In this document: piece by piece, positions 24,313 to 34,815 of the stretch
Numbering within the stretch: the stretch's first letter is position 1
How the letters are laid out: each line of letters starts with the position of its first letter
Source of the DNA: Alphaproteobacteria bacterium
GTDB lineage: Bacteria; Pseudomonadota; Alphaproteobacteria; UBA1280; UBA6503
Length of the DNA: 41,967 nt
Assembly (NCBI GenBank): GCA_021774615.1
Contig: JAJFIW010000034.1
Location: forward strand, 1-41,967
Direction: 5' to 3'
The notes under the pieces: generated by a model
The model's database searches: none
What the model was told of the DNA's origin: nothing
The model's input: only the letters and a program-made list of their open reading frames with translations
Program-made: the position numbers and the translations under genes

Positions 24313-24945
24313 CTAAGAATTCTTCTGAAGAGGCCTAAATTCTTGGCTATCTTTGTCGTATGCGGTAAAGGTTCCAGATTTAATATCGTAAACCCAGCCA
24401 TGCAAGTTAAGTTTACCTTTACTAATACCATCCGCAACGCACGGGTATGTATTTAGGTTTTCTAACTGCTTTATAACGTTAAGCTCTGTTAGTTTTATAA
24501 TTTTCTTACCATCATCTAGCTTATTATAGTTTTGGTTAACAACGTCAACAGCGGGTTTAGCATGTTCTAACCATTTTTTAACATTAGGTAGCTTATCTAA
24601 GCTGTAGGGATTTAAAAATGCATTCATGGCCCCACAATTAGAATGCCCACAAATAATTATATCTTTAACCCCTAGAAAACTAACTGCATATTCAACAGCA
24701 GCCCCCACAGTAGGTGCGTGGCTATGATCAGCCATAGGAACAACATTACCAATAGTACGGCATACAAACAAATCACCAGGCTTGGTGTTAGTAATAAGGC
24801 CGGGAATAACCCTAGAGTCGGCACAAGTAATAAACATTGTCTCAGGAGACTGTTTATCGCCTAATTTATTAAATAACTTCTCATACTTAAGAAACCCCTC
24901 TTCTTTAAAAGATGCAGCTCCATTAATAGTCTTACTCATATTCAT
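24313..24945 (-). CDS. Beta-carbonic anhydrase
   Basis: The 210-residue enzyme interconverts CO2 and bicarbonate in the cytoplasm. It shows the complete beta-class set: C41, D43 and R45 in TCADSRVIP, RTIGNVVP, and H101/C104 in CGHSNCGAM. Length is normal. No signal peptide is present. The same strand carries a degenerate paralogue immediately downstream, separated by about 100 bases with a promoter. Bicarbonate made here could feed carboxylation reactions; the neighbouring lipid genes make a link to fatty-acid metabolism possible but unproven. Confidence 0.9.
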   Translation of the reverse strand: MNMSKTINGAASFKEEGFLKYEKLFNKLGDKQSPETMFITCADSRVIPGLITNTKPGDLFVCRTIGNVVPMADHSHAPTVGAAVEYAVSFLGVKDIIICGHSNCGAMNAFLNPYSLDKLPNVKKWLEHAKPAVDVVNQNYNKLDDGKKIIKLTELNVIKQLENLNTYPCVADGISKGKLNLHGWVYDIKSGTFTAYDKDSQEFRPLQKNS

Positions 24946-24970
24946 TAGTATATAACTCTAATTCTTAATC

Positions 24971-25423
24971 TTAACGGGTTGGCATTAACATAAACCACTC
25001 TTGGCTTACGATAGGTTTATCATCAGCTGTAGTAGTTACGTGCACTCGTACATAACCACGCCCTGGCTTTTTAGACTCTTTAAGTTCTACAATTTCCATT
25101 TTTGCTCGCAGCGTAACATCAGGAAGAAGTGGTGCCATAAAACGGATTTTATCTACTTCCATACCTACCAGTGGCGTTTCGCCAAATGGTTTACTTTCTG
25201 CCATCAGGCGGATTGTGCTCGAAAGAGCGTGCCACCCGCTACCAATAAGCCTACCAAAGAAGCTATCCTTGGCTTTTTCTTCATCGATATGCATTGGCTG
25301 AGGATCAAATATTTTTGCATAAGCAATCATCTCGTCTTTATCTAGAGTTAACGTGCCTGATGTATAAGTTTGGCCTATCTTAAGGTCTTCCCAGAATAAA
25401 TCTTTTTTTTCAGTATTACTCAA
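24971..25423 (-). CDS. MaoC-like (R)-specific enoyl-CoA hydratase family protein
   Basis: The 150-residue single hot-dog domain shows the hydratase-2 pattern: YAKIFDPQPMHID (catalytic Asp and His positions) and a following GSGWHALS helix. Members hydrate or dehydrate acyl-CoAs, often feeding polyhydroxyalkanoate or thioester metabolism. The start is TTG (25423-25421), supported by AAGGAGA about 10 bases upstream; there is no suitable ATG nearer than residue 28. It overlaps the preceding acyltransferase gene by 8 bases, so the two are translationally coupled, an unexpected pairing. The substrate is unknown. Confidence 0.8.
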   Translation of the reverse strand: MSNTEKKDLFWEDLKIGQTYTSGTLTLDKDEMIAYAKIFDPQPMHIDEEKAKDSFFGRLIGSGWHALSSTIRLMAESKPFGETPLVGMEVDKIRFMAPLLPDVTLRAKMEIVELKESKKPGRGYVRVHVTTTADDKPIVSQEWFMLMPTR

Positions 25424-27458
25424 CGTTAATTCTCCTTAAGATTTTCTCTATTTCAAATGCAATAAGCTCTGCGCCTTTATGGTTTACATGGTCATCATCA
25501 GAATAATAAATAACACCATCCTTTTGTACAACACAACGGTCTTTTATAAAAGTATTACAGAATATTTTTTCTGGTATTACTCTATGCAAATTTGGGTGTA
25601 CAAGCAAACTATCCAAAGTATCATAAGCAGATTTATTGCGTTCTTTAAATACCTCGTGCTTAGTAGATATCTCGCCACGAGATGGGTGCTTACGGCGCTC
25701 GGCCTTAATTGCCCGCTCTATCGGGTGCCAACCAACCTCGGGAACAGGGTAAATTATAATTACTTGCTTACCTAAGTTAAGCAATGTGTTTACCATTTCC
25801 ACATATTGTTTTGCAATTAGTTCTTTACGCTTTTTATCGCTGCCTTCCCATTTTTTGCCAGTTCCTGGCACAAATGAAACAACACCCGGCGGCTCCACGC
25901 CACCTTCAGTATTATTAAAACGGTTGCTTTCTAAGTAACCTTGCCACCTTGCCGACAAAATAATTGTTTCTATTTGTGGGTTGGTAACAATTAGCTCGAA
26001 AATCTCGTTACTATATTGAGGGCAGAAACTTTCATTTACATGTGCTTGATCATAAACACCTAATACTGGTGGGCATGCACCATGGGTTTGCTGGGTTGCA
26101 TTTACCCCAACTCGTTGCAGCATATTGTCAACCCCAGGAACAATAGCCTCGGCGTGCGAGTCGCCCCATAGCATGGCAGTTGTCGGGGCATTATCATCGC
26201 CAATAGTGCAATTATCCAGTGCTGGCTTTACGTATTTATTAAACGAGGTATGGCATAGTTTTGACGGTTTCGGACCTCGTCTATAGTCCATAATTTCTTT
26301 AATTTCGTCTGAAGATACATAATACCATGCTTTATCAAAACCTTTAGTAAGGCTACCAGCAGCGCCTATACCCACAAAGATTAAAATACCGATTAAACTC
26401 CATGTAAAAATCTGTTTACGAGTACTAGCTTTACGATTACGGAATGGTTGCTCCACATAACGCCACGTAAAATATGCTAACACTAACGACATAACTGCCA
26501 TTGTTACTAATAAAGTTTCACTTGGTTCATCAAAACTATAAACCCTAGCAAAAGCTAATAATGGCTGGTGCCACAAATAAGCACTGTACGAAATAAGCCC
26601 TATTCCAACAAATGCTCGCCATGACAACACCTGTGCGGCTAATGTTTTACCGCGAGCAAAAGCAATAATAAGAGCAGTTCCTAGCACTGGCACAATTGCA
26701 TATACACTTGGGAATGGGGTTTGTGCATCAAAAGCAAATACAGCAAAACCAATAAGAACTATTCCCAATATAGCCAAACTACTCGACCACCATGAAGTTT
26801 TTGTGAAATGGCCACGCTGTTCGGCAATCGCAATTAATACCCCTGCACATAGCTCGAACGCTCGCATCGGAGTAAAAAAGAAAGTCGAATAAGTTGCATT
26901 ACGCCACCCCCATTCGCTATATGCTAACGATAAAAGCCCCAAACCAGCAACAATCCACCACAATTTAGCAAGCCCAAAGCGCCATAAGGCTATAACTATT
27001 AATGGGAATACTAAATAAAACTGCTCCTCAACCCCCAAACTCCACATATGGAGTAATGGGTTTTGTTCTGCTGCTGGGTCAAAATAATCAGTTTTAAAAG
27101 TAAATCTAATATTAGGAAAAAATAACGATGTGGCTAATAAATTACGAGAATAATGTTTTAACTGCTCGGGCATCATTAATAAAAGAGCAAGAATTGTAGT
27201 GACAATTAGCACCACAAAAAGTGCAGGCAAAATCCGCCGAGCACGGCGCTCGTAAAAATCTATAATCGAAAAGCGACCTGCTGCCATTTCCCGCAAAAGA
27301 ATAAATGTGATTAAATAACCACTAATCACGAAAAAAACATCTACGCCTACATAACCACCACTAAATACAGAAAAACCTGCATGAAAAAGTATAACAGGCA
27401 ACACTGCTAAGGCTCTAAGGCCATCTATTTCTTGGCGGTGGAAAACTTTTTTCTTCAT
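25416..27458 (-). CDS. OafA-type surface-glycan acyltransferase with SGNH domain
   Basis: The 680-residue protein has an N-terminal acyltransferase-3 membrane domain (about 1-370, with RQEIDGLRALAVLPVILFHA and the RRARRILPALF motif, ten or more membrane helices). A periplasmic SGNH-like domain follows (about 400-675), with GDSHAEAI as block I and DDDHVNHKGAEL as the Asp-His block. Such fusions O-acetylate LPS, peptidoglycan or capsule sugars by taking acetyl groups across the inner membrane. It is divergent from the pseB operon by 128 bases, so the O-acetylated substrate is probably the glycan made there. No clear ribosome site precedes the ATG. Confidence 0.85.
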   Translation of the reverse strand: MKKKVFHRQEIDGLRALAVLPVILFHAGFSVFSGGYVGVDVFFVISGYLITFILLREMAAGRFSIIDFYERRARRILPALFVVLIVTTILALLLMMPEQLKHYSRNLLATSLFFPNIRFTFKTDYFDPAAEQNPLLHMWSLGVEEQFYLVFPLIVIALWRFGLAKLWWIVAGLGLLSLAYSEWGWRNATYSTFFFTPMRAFELCAGVLIAIAEQRGHFTKTSWWSSSLAILGIVLIGFAVFAFDAQTPFPSVYAIVPVLGTALIIAFARGKTLAAQVLSWRAFVGIGLISYSAYLWHQPLLAFARVYSFDEPSETLLVTMAVMSLVLAYFTWRYVEQPFRNRKASTRKQIFTWSLIGILIFVGIGAAGSLTKGFDKAWYYVSSDEIKEIMDYRRGPKPSKLCHTSFNKYVKPALDNCTIGDDNAPTTAMLWGDSHAEAIVPGVDNMLQRVGVNATQQTHGACPPVLGVYDQAHVNESFCPQYSNEIFELIVTNPQIETIILSARWQGYLESNRFNNTEGGVEPPGVVSFVPGTGKKWEGSDKKRKELIAKQYVEMVNTLLNLGKQVIIIYPVPEVGWHPIERAIKAERRKHPSRGEISTKHEVFKERNKSAYDTLDSLLVHPNLHRVIPEKIFCNTFIKDRCVVQKDGVIYYSDDDHVNHKGAELIAFEIEKILRRINVE

Positions 27459-27486
27459 AAAATACCAAATTGTCTGTTGTTGGGGG

Positions 27487-27513
27487 TTGCTTTCTTATAA
27501 TAAATCGTATACA
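27487..27513 (+). promoter_or_regulatory. Weak candidate promoter of the pseB operon
   Basis: TTGCTT (27487-27492) and TATACA (27508-27513) are spaced 15 bp, slightly short. A perfect TATAAT at 27496-27501 in the same region lacks a good -35 box. One of the two probably starts the glycan operon, with a leader of about 70-85 bases. Evidence is weak. Confidence 0.3.
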
Positions 27514-27565
27514 CATTAGAAATTAGATGTACAAGAGTTTACTTTCTCTGGCAGCAAATTAGTAG

Positions 27566-28615
<1,050 letters not shown>

Positions 28616-28631
28616 TTAGAGAGTTAAAGCA

Positions 28632-29798
28632 ATGGCAGAGTTTATCCCCTACGGTCGGCAACAGATAACTGATGATGATGTTGCCGCTGTTGTTGCTTCT
28701 CTACGCTCTAATTACCTTACCACTGGCCCTGCAATTACTGCGTTTGAGGATGCCTGCAAAAGCGCATTTTCTGCCCCGTATGCAGTAGCACTTTGTAATG
28801 CCACAGCAGCCTTGCATGTGGCTTATTTGGCTTTAGATTTAGGTGAAGGTGATGTTTTGTGGACAGTACCTAATACATTTTTGTCTACCGCTAATGCTGC
28901 TCGGCTTTGTGGTGCAGATGTTGACTTTGTAGACATTGACCCTACTACTTTTAATATGGACGTGTCTTTACTAGAAGAAAAACTTAAAACAGCTAAAAAA
29001 ATACCAAAGATTGTAGCCCCAGTCCATTTTGCAGGCCAATCTTGCGACATGGAAGCAATCTGGAAATTATCTAAAGAATATGGTTTTTATGTAGTTGAAG
29101 ATGCAGCCCACGCTGTGGGTGGTTTTTACCAAGACAAGCCTGTTGGTAATTGCGAGTTTTCCCATGCTGCAATTTTTAGTTTCCACCCAGTTAAAATTGT
29201 TACCACCGCTGAAGGTGGGGTTATTACCACTCGTGATAAAGACCTGGCCGAAAGAATGGCTCGTTTACGTAGCCACGGAATGCAAAAAACCCCCGAGATG
29301 ATGCAACAACACGGTGGCTGGTACTACGAAATGGACGAGCTTGGCCTTAACTACCGCATGACCGACATGCAAGCAGCCCTTGGTGCAAGCCAAATGAAGA
29401 CTTTGCCTGCCAACACTGCTCGGCGCCGAGAGGTTGCAGCTAACTACCAATCAGCTTTGGCAAGTTTGCCTTTTAATTTCCAAACAACTACCGCTGACGC
29501 TAAATCAGCATGGCATTTATTTGTAATAACTTGCGCTAACAGTGTTGAACGCCGTGCCCTCTACGAATTTTTCCAGCACAATAAAGTAGGTGTGCAAATA
29601 CATTATATCCCTGTCCACACCCAGCCTTACTACCAAAAATTTGGTTTTAAAATGGGTGATTTCCCCGTGGCTGAAGACTACTACAACCGCTGCATAAGCC
29701 TACCAATGTTCCACAGTTTTACTAACGAGCAACAACAACGTGTTATAGGTTTATTAGCCGAGTTTGCAGCAGCTAGCAGAACCCAGAAAGCAGTCTAG
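28632..29798 (+). CDS. pseC: UDP-4-amino-sugar aminotransferase, PseC
   Basis: PseC is a PLP-dependent aminotransferase that gives UDP-4-amino-4,6-dideoxy-N-acetyl-beta-L-altrosamine from the PseB product. The 388-residue DegT/DnrJ/EryC1-family protein shows GRQQITDDDVAAV, VEDAAHAVGG and the PLP lysine K188 in FSFHPVKIVTTAEGG. It directly follows pseB by 16 bases, which strongly supports the pair. The altrosamine assignment is from pairing and overall family style. Confidence 0.9.
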   Translation: MAEFIPYGRQQITDDDVAAVVASLRSNYLTTGPAITAFEDACKSAFSAPYAVALCNATAALHVAYLALDLGEGDVLWTVPNTFLSTANAARLCGADVDFVDIDPTTFNMDVSLLEEKLKTAKKIPKIVAPVHFAGQSCDMEAIWKLSKEYGFYVVEDAAHAVGGFYQDKPVGNCEFSHAAIFSFHPVKIVTTAEGGVITTRDKDLAERMARLRSHGMQKTPEMMQQHGGWYYEMDELGLNYRMTDMQAALGASQMKTLPANTARRREVAANYQSALASLPFNFQTTTADAKSAWHLFVITCANSVERRALYEFFQHNKVGVQIHYIPVHTQPYYQKFGFKMGDFPVAEDYYNRCISLPMFHSFTNEQQQRVIGLLAEFAAASRTQKAV

Positions 29799-29853
29799 AA
29801 ATTACTCGTAAATTGTATTACACTCTCCCTACAACAAATTATGGGATTAGGAT

Positions 29854-30783
29854 ATGCAACAAATACCTCATCTAGCATTAGGAACAGTCCAAATTGGGCT
29901 TGAATATGGCCGTGCCAATACCTCAGGGTGCCCTGACGATAGTATGGTCTCAGCATTGCTAACCGAAGCGCTCGAAAGTGGTGTTACCTTGTGGGATACC
30001 GCCCGTGGTTATGGCAATTCTGAAGAACGCCTAGGGTATTATTTACAGCATACATCTAACAATGCGCCAACGGTTATAAGCAAACTCTCACCCTTACCAG
30101 ATTTAGCAGAAGATGCTGACAAAGCAACCATCTTAGCTGCAGTTGACGACAGTTTATTTACTACTATTAAAAACCTTGGGGTAAAAAAATTAGACGGATT
30201 ATTGCTCCACCGTTGGGTACACCGCAATGCTTTTGGTGGTTTAATTTGGCAGCGTTTGCTCGAGCATAAAGAAAATGGCTTAATTGACCGCCTCGGTATG
30301 TCCATGTCTATGGATGTTGCCGAAGTTAAAGAAGCCCTTGCCGACAAAGACGTTTCTTTTATTCAGCTACCTCATAATATACTCGACTGGAGGTGGCGCG
30401 AGGCTGGTATACCTGAATTATGCTTGGCACGCCCTGATGTACATATCCAAGTGCGCAGCAGTTTATTGCAAGGCTTACTTGCAGCACCTGCCGATGTTTG
30501 GCCACAAATAGATGGAGTTGACCCAACCGCAATTGTTAAACGGCTAGAAGAACTAACAACCGACTTTAGGCGCCAAAACCGTGCCGATTTATGCTACGCC
30601 TATATCCGTAGCCTAGCGTGGGTAAATAGTGTTGTAGTTGGTGCCGAAACAGTAGCACAATTACAAGAAAACACAGCATTATTTAAAAACCCACCCCTTA
30701 CAGCAGCACAAGCAAATATTATAGAAACAGCAATTATAAAAGTTCCTGAACAAATGCTAAACCCAGCATTATGGAATAAATAG
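29854..30783 (+). CDS. Aldo/keto reductase of the glycan operon
   Basis: The 309-residue TIM-barrel protein has a complete AKR catalytic set: D48 (LWDTARGYG), Y53, K77 (VISKLSP) and H119 (LLLHRW). It would reduce or oxidise a sugar carbonyl with NAD(P)H. Reductases of this type accompany pseudaminate or legionaminate gene sets in several bacteria, but their step is not well defined. It is 55 bases after pseC with GGATTAGGAT close to the ATG. Confidence 0.8.
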   Translation: MQQIPHLALGTVQIGLEYGRANTSGCPDDSMVSALLTEALESGVTLWDTARGYGNSEERLGYYLQHTSNNAPTVISKLSPLPDLAEDADKATILAAVDDSLFTTIKNLGVKKLDGLLLHRWVHRNAFGGLIWQRLLEHKENGLIDRLGMSMSMDVAEVKEALADKDVSFIQLPHNILDWRWREAGIPELCLARPDVHIQVRSSLLQGLLAAPADVWPQIDGVDPTAIVKRLEELTTDFRRQNRADLCYAYIRSLAWVNSVVVGAETVAQLQENTALFKNPPLTAAQANIIETAIIKVPEQMLNPALWNK

Positions 30784-30796
30784 GGAATATATAATC

Positions 30797-31582
30797 ATGG
30801 CTAATTTTACCCCGACAACCCTTGTAACTGGTGCAGCAGGCCACCTTGGTACTGCAATTTCTAAGCATCTTGCATTAAAAGCAAAACACCATGTACTACT
30901 TAATGGCCGTACCGAAGAAACATTGCAAAAACTGCACGACGAAATTGTTGCCGAAGGCGGTAAATGCGATGTGCTATGTTTCGACATTACCAAAGAGCAA
31001 GAAATAATCGATAACGCTAAAAAAGTAACCGAAACCTACGGCAAGCTAGACTGCATCGTAAGCAATGCATCTATCGGCAGAGCAGGCTCGGTTGATGATG
31101 CTAAATGGGAAGATTTTGAGGAAACACTATGTATTAACATGCTTAGCCCATTTTTTCTGGTACAAAAGTTTTTGCCGCTACTAGAGGCATCTAAACTTGA
31201 GGGCGGTGCGTCTGTGGTTAATATTTCTTCTATGTATGGCATGGTTAGCCCAGATCCGTCGGTTTATGGTGACTCTGGCATGAATAACCCACCCTTTTAT
31301 GGTGCAGGTAAAGCTGCGGTTATCCAACTTACTCGCTATTTAGCATGCCACCTTGGGGGGCGTAATATTCGGGTTAATGCAGTTAGCCCAGGGCCTTTCC
31401 CACCAGAAAAAATGCGTGAAACTTTAGACTGGTTCCTCGAAAACCTCGAGAAGAAGAATCCACTCGGGCGCATTGGCCAACCACATGAGGTTGGGGGCGT
31501 TATCGCTTTCCTACTTTCGCCAGAAGCAAGCTATATTACAGGCACAAACGTTCCTGTTGATGGAGGCTGGACAGCATGGTAG
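30797..31582 (+). CDS. PtmA-like short-chain dehydrogenase
   Basis: The 261-residue SDR has a TGAAGHLG cofactor loop (11-18), the serines of NISSMYG, and Y168/K172 in FYGAGK, so it should be active. The segment SSMYGMVSPDPSVYG is like PtmA-type dehydrogenases in flagellin nonulosonate gene sets. It is 13 bases after the reductase and overlaps the next gene by 7 bases. It may oxidise a sugar alcohol or ketone. Confidence 0.8.
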   Translation: MANFTPTTLVTGAAGHLGTAISKHLALKAKHHVLLNGRTEETLQKLHDEIVAEGGKCDVLCFDITKEQEIIDNAKKVTETYGKLDCIVSNASIGRAGSVDDAKWEDFEETLCINMLSPFFLVQKFLPLLEASKLEGGASVVNISSMYGMVSPDPSVYGDSGMNNPPFYGAGKAAVIQLTRYLACHLGGRNIRVNAVSPGPFPPEKMRETLDWFLENLEKKNPLGRIGQPHEVGGVIAFLLSPEASYITGTNVPVDGGWTAW

Positions 31583-32313
31583 CCCTAAATAAAACAATTG
31601 CAATTATCCAAGCACGGATGGGGTCTACCCGTTTACCCAATAAAATATTAATGCCGATTGCAGGTAAAGCAATTATCCAGCATGTGGTAGACCGTTGTAT
31701 CGCGGCTAACTGTTTTGAAAAGGTAATCGTGGCAATTCCTGATACCACCGCGAACGATAAACTGGCCGATTACCTTAAAGAGCACAATATCGACTATTTC
31801 CGTAGCAGTGAAGACGACGTACTTAAACGCTACTACGACACTGCCCTTCATTATGATGGTGCCAAATATAACATTGCTAGGGTAACATCAGACAACCCAT
31901 GCTTACCACCCCAACAAATGCGCAAGTTAGTGGCACGTTTTATAGAACTAGGCAATGTTGACCTTATCGATAACTCAGCCTGCCCAGTTGGCACGGGGAT
32001 CGAGGTCCTAACCTTTAAAGCATTAGAAGAAGCCATGCAAAATGCTACTCTTGACATTGAGCGCGAGCATGTTACCCCCTATATCCGTACTCATGAGGAA
32101 TATAACAAAGCATCGCTTAAAAACGAGCCAGATTTATCGCATTTGCGTTTAACAATCGACACTCCTGAAGACTTTGCTTTGGTAGAGCATATCTTTAATG
32201 GTTTATACCCAAAAAATAACATGTTCGAGATTGCCGAAATTGTAGAATTTTTAGATGCTAACCCAGAGTTAGCCCAAATTAACGCCCATATCCAACAAGT
32301 AAAGGTATGCTAA
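31576..32313 (+). CDS. SpsF/NeuA-like nucleotidyltransferase
   Basis: The 245-residue protein starts with IIQARMGSTRLPNKIL, the nucleotide-binding signature of the SpsF group of the CMP-sialate synthetase superfamily, and has later acidic residues in VTSDNPCLPP and ITIDTPEDF-like segments. It would activate a sugar or sugar acid with CTP or another nucleotide. In a pse context it occupies the place of PseF, but SpsF proteins act in other pathways too. GGAGG lies about 10 bases before the ATG. Confidence 0.75.
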   Translation: MVALNKTIAIIQARMGSTRLPNKILMPIAGKAIIQHVVDRCIAANCFEKVIVAIPDTTANDKLADYLKEHNIDYFRSSEDDVLKRYYDTALHYDGAKYNIARVTSDNPCLPPQQMRKLVARFIELGNVDLIDNSACPVGTGIEVLTFKALEEAMQNATLDIEREHVTPYIRTHEEYNKASLKNEPDLSHLRLTIDTPEDFALVEHIFNGLYPKNNMFEIAEIVEFLDANPELAQINAHIQQVKVC

Positions 32314-32906
32314 AAGTGGCTACAAACCCCACCTACCAACATTTACCACTAGAGAATATATCTGCGCAGGGTTTTAAGCTGTTAGGTTTGGCACAAGACG
32401 ACATGATCCCAATTATGCACTGGCGTAATAACCAGATAGACGTGCTCCGCCAAGCAGAAAAACTTACCTTCGACAAACAAAAGGCTTACTACCAGAAAAT
32501 AATCGAGCCATGCTTTAGCCAAAAAGAACCCAACCAAATTTTGTTCGGTATTTGGGAGAATGACAACATGGTTGGCTACGGTGGGCTAGTTCATATCGAC
32601 TGGCAATCACAGCGGGCTGAAATATCTTTTTTGGTTGACCCCGAGCTTGCAAAAAACAAAGAGACCTATAAAAGAATATTTCTAGGGTTTTTAGAAAACA
32701 TCAAAACCGTAGCCTTTGAGCGCTTAGAATTAAACCGTCTATTCACCGAAACTTACGACATTAGAGATTTCCATATTTCTATAATTGAACAAAGTGGCTT
32801 TAGGGAAGAAGGACGGCTAATCGAGCATGTTAAAATTGATAATAACATGGTAGATTCTATTTTTCATGGTTACTTAAGGAGAGAATTTAATGAACTTTCA
32901 AAATAA
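32307..32906 (+). CDS. GNAT acetyltransferase, PseH-like
   Basis: The 199-residue GNAT protein has a MIPIMHWRNNQIDVLRQ region typical of sugar-nucleotide N-acetyltransferases, a WENDNMVGYGGLVHI core strand and a late LNRLFTETYD/ESGFREEGRL-type acetyl-CoA-binding part. It could N-acetylate the 4-amino sugar made by PseC, as PseH does. The first ATG lies directly next to AAAGGT; a GTG three codons later (32316) has better spacing, so the true start may be 32316. It overlaps its neighbours by 7 and 17 bases. Confidence 0.75.
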   Translation: MLKVATNPTYQHLPLENISAQGFKLLGLAQDDMIPIMHWRNNQIDVLRQAEKLTFDKQKAYYQKIIEPCFSQKEPNQILFGIWENDNMVGYGGLVHIDWQSQRAEISFLVDPELAKNKETYKRIFLGFLENIKTVAFERLELNRLFTETYDIRDFHISIIEQSGFREEGRLIEHVKIDNNMVDSIFHGYLRREFNELSK

Positions 32907-34815
32907 AACTGTATTTGTTAGTGGTGGTGCGGGCTGTATTGGCCGAGTTCTAGTAGCGAAACTGCTCGAGGCTGGTGCAAAAGTATTTGTGGGCGACCTA
33001 AAGCCAAAACCTGCCGACTGGTCTAACGATATTCTCTACCGCCAAGGCGACCTTAACGACCTCCAACCATGGGAGATTGAAGGGCTAAACATTGACACCT
33101 TCTTCCACCTTGCAGCAACATTTGAGCGTTCTACCGAGACTTACGAGTTCTGGGACGAAAACTACCGCCACAACCTACAACTAAGCAACCACCTAATGGG
33201 CGTACTCCGCCACCATGAACCTTTAAAGCGGGTGGTTTTTGCGTCGAGCTACCTTATTTATAACTCCAATACATTTATTTTCGACAAACCTGCTACAGAG
33301 CCTGTAAAACTAGCGGAAGATTATATTATTCAGCCCCGTAACCTTTGTGGTGCTGCAAAATTAATGCACGAAACCGAGCTTGATTTCCTTAATCATTTTG
33401 AACAAACAGGTTTTTCGTCAGTAAGCGCACGGATTTACCGTAGCTATGGCCGTGACACCCGCGACATTATCTCTCGCTGGGTTACTGCTTGCCTAAAAGG
33501 AGAAACTCTAACCCTATTTAACGAAGAAGGCATGTTCGACTACGTCATGGCAGATGACGTTGCAATGGGGCTGATGAAACTAGCCCAAAGTGACATTACT
33601 GGCATTATAAACCTAGGCCGTGGCAACGCACGCAGAGTTAGCGAAGTGGTGGAAATTCTACAAAAACATTTCCCTGATGTTAAAATAAAACGTGAGAAGG
33701 CCGACATTGGCTACGAAGCGTCACAAGCTGATATGACTAAGTTTAAAGAACTAATTGGCTGGGCACCAGAAACTGACCTTGAGGAGTCTATCCCACAAAT
33801 TATAGAGTTCCAAAAAGCAAAATTCTCGAGAAAACCAGCAGAAGTGCTACAGCCTTTTAATGTGCTAATTTCTAGTGTATCACGCAAAATCTCTTGCATT
33901 AACAACACTCGCCAAGGGCTTAATAAACTTGTTGAAGGCGGTAAAGTTTGGGGTGGAGACAACGATGCCACATGTTTAGGGCGTTACTCGATTGATGAAT
34001 TCTGGGAAATGCCGCGCCTAAACGACCTTACCCCACAAGATTTTGTAGACTATTGCCAAGATAATAACATTCGAGCAGTTATCCCCACTCGTGATGGTGA
34101 GTTATCGTATTTTGCTGAGAACAAAGAGTTTTTTAACGAGAATGGAATTGGGGTAATGGTATCCCCGCCACAAGCAATTATAACTTGTGTCGACAAGCTG
34201 TCATTCTCGGAGCACCTAATAAATGCTGGGTTTAATGCTATCCCAACTTACCTTGATATGGCCGACTGCTTGGAAGAAAAAATAGTGGTTAAAGAACGTT
34301 TTGGTGCTGGCTCGCAATCCATATTACTGGGCGTAAACAAGGCCGAAATTGCCGCTGGTGACCACACAATACCTCTACAAGCTATTTACCAACCCTACAT
34401 AACAGGTGATGAATTTAGTATTGATGTTTACGTGTCAGACAAGGGTATTGCCAAGGGTGCAATTGTCCGCAAGCGGGATAAAATCATTAATGGCGAGTCG
34501 CAATTAACTACTGCCATTAGCAATAAAGAACTAGAAGAACTTTGCTGCAAAATGTCGGTATCGATTGGTCTTTACGGGCACTCGGTTTGGCAAGCTATCA
34601 AAGACGAAAATGGTAAATACTGGATTATCGAATGCAACAGCCGTATTGGTGGTGCATCATCATTAAGTATTGCTATGGGTCTTGAAAGTTACTACTGGTT
34701 CTTATCGGAAGCTATCGGCAGAGATATTACCGACCTACCGTTTAACCGTTCAACCGTGAACCTACAACAATTAAGAGCACCTCATGACACAATCGCAGCC
34801 AATCTTGGTCTTTGA
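32890..34815 (+). CDS. Fusion of SDR-fold sugar epimerase and ATP-grasp ligase
   Basis: The 641-residue protein joins an NAD-dependent epimerase/dehydratase-type domain (1-315) to a CarB/PylC-like ATP-grasp domain (about 325-641). The first has GGAGCIG (12-18) and SS119-120, but the catalytic YxxxK motif reads C153-G-A-A-K157, so Tyr is replaced by Cys. The second has an ATP-binding lysine K468 in VVKERFGAGS and the metal ligands E581 and N583 in ECNSRIGG. ATP-grasp enzymes couple ATP to joining a carboxylate with an amine, thiol or similar. The ligase half looks competent and the SDR half may only bind substrate. AAGGAGAG precedes the ATG. A HAD gene overlaps its end by 32 bases. Confidence 0.8.
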   Translation: MNFQNKTVFVSGGAGCIGRVLVAKLLEAGAKVFVGDLKPKPADWSNDILYRQGDLNDLQPWEIEGLNIDTFFHLAATFERSTETYEFWDENYRHNLQLSNHLMGVLRHHEPLKRVVFASSYLIYNSNTFIFDKPATEPVKLAEDYIIQPRNLCGAAKLMHETELDFLNHFEQTGFSSVSARIYRSYGRDTRDIISRWVTACLKGETLTLFNEEGMFDYVMADDVAMGLMKLAQSDITGIINLGRGNARRVSEVVEILQKHFPDVKIKREKADIGYEASQADMTKFKELIGWAPETDLEESIPQIIEFQKAKFSRKPAEVLQPFNVLISSVSRKISCINNTRQGLNKLVEGGKVWGGDNDATCLGRYSIDEFWEMPRLNDLTPQDFVDYCQDNNIRAVIPTRDGELSYFAENKEFFNENGIGVMVSPPQAIITCVDKLSFSEHLINAGFNAIPTYLDMADCLEEKIVVKERFGAGSQSILLGVNKAEIAAGDHTIPLQAIYQPYITGDEFSIDVYVSDKGIAKGAIVRKRDKIINGESQLTTAISNKELEELCCKMSVSIGLYGHSVWQAIKDENGKYWIIECNSRIGGASSLSIAMGLESYYWFLSEAIGRDITDLPFNRSTVNLQQLRAPHDTIAANLGL

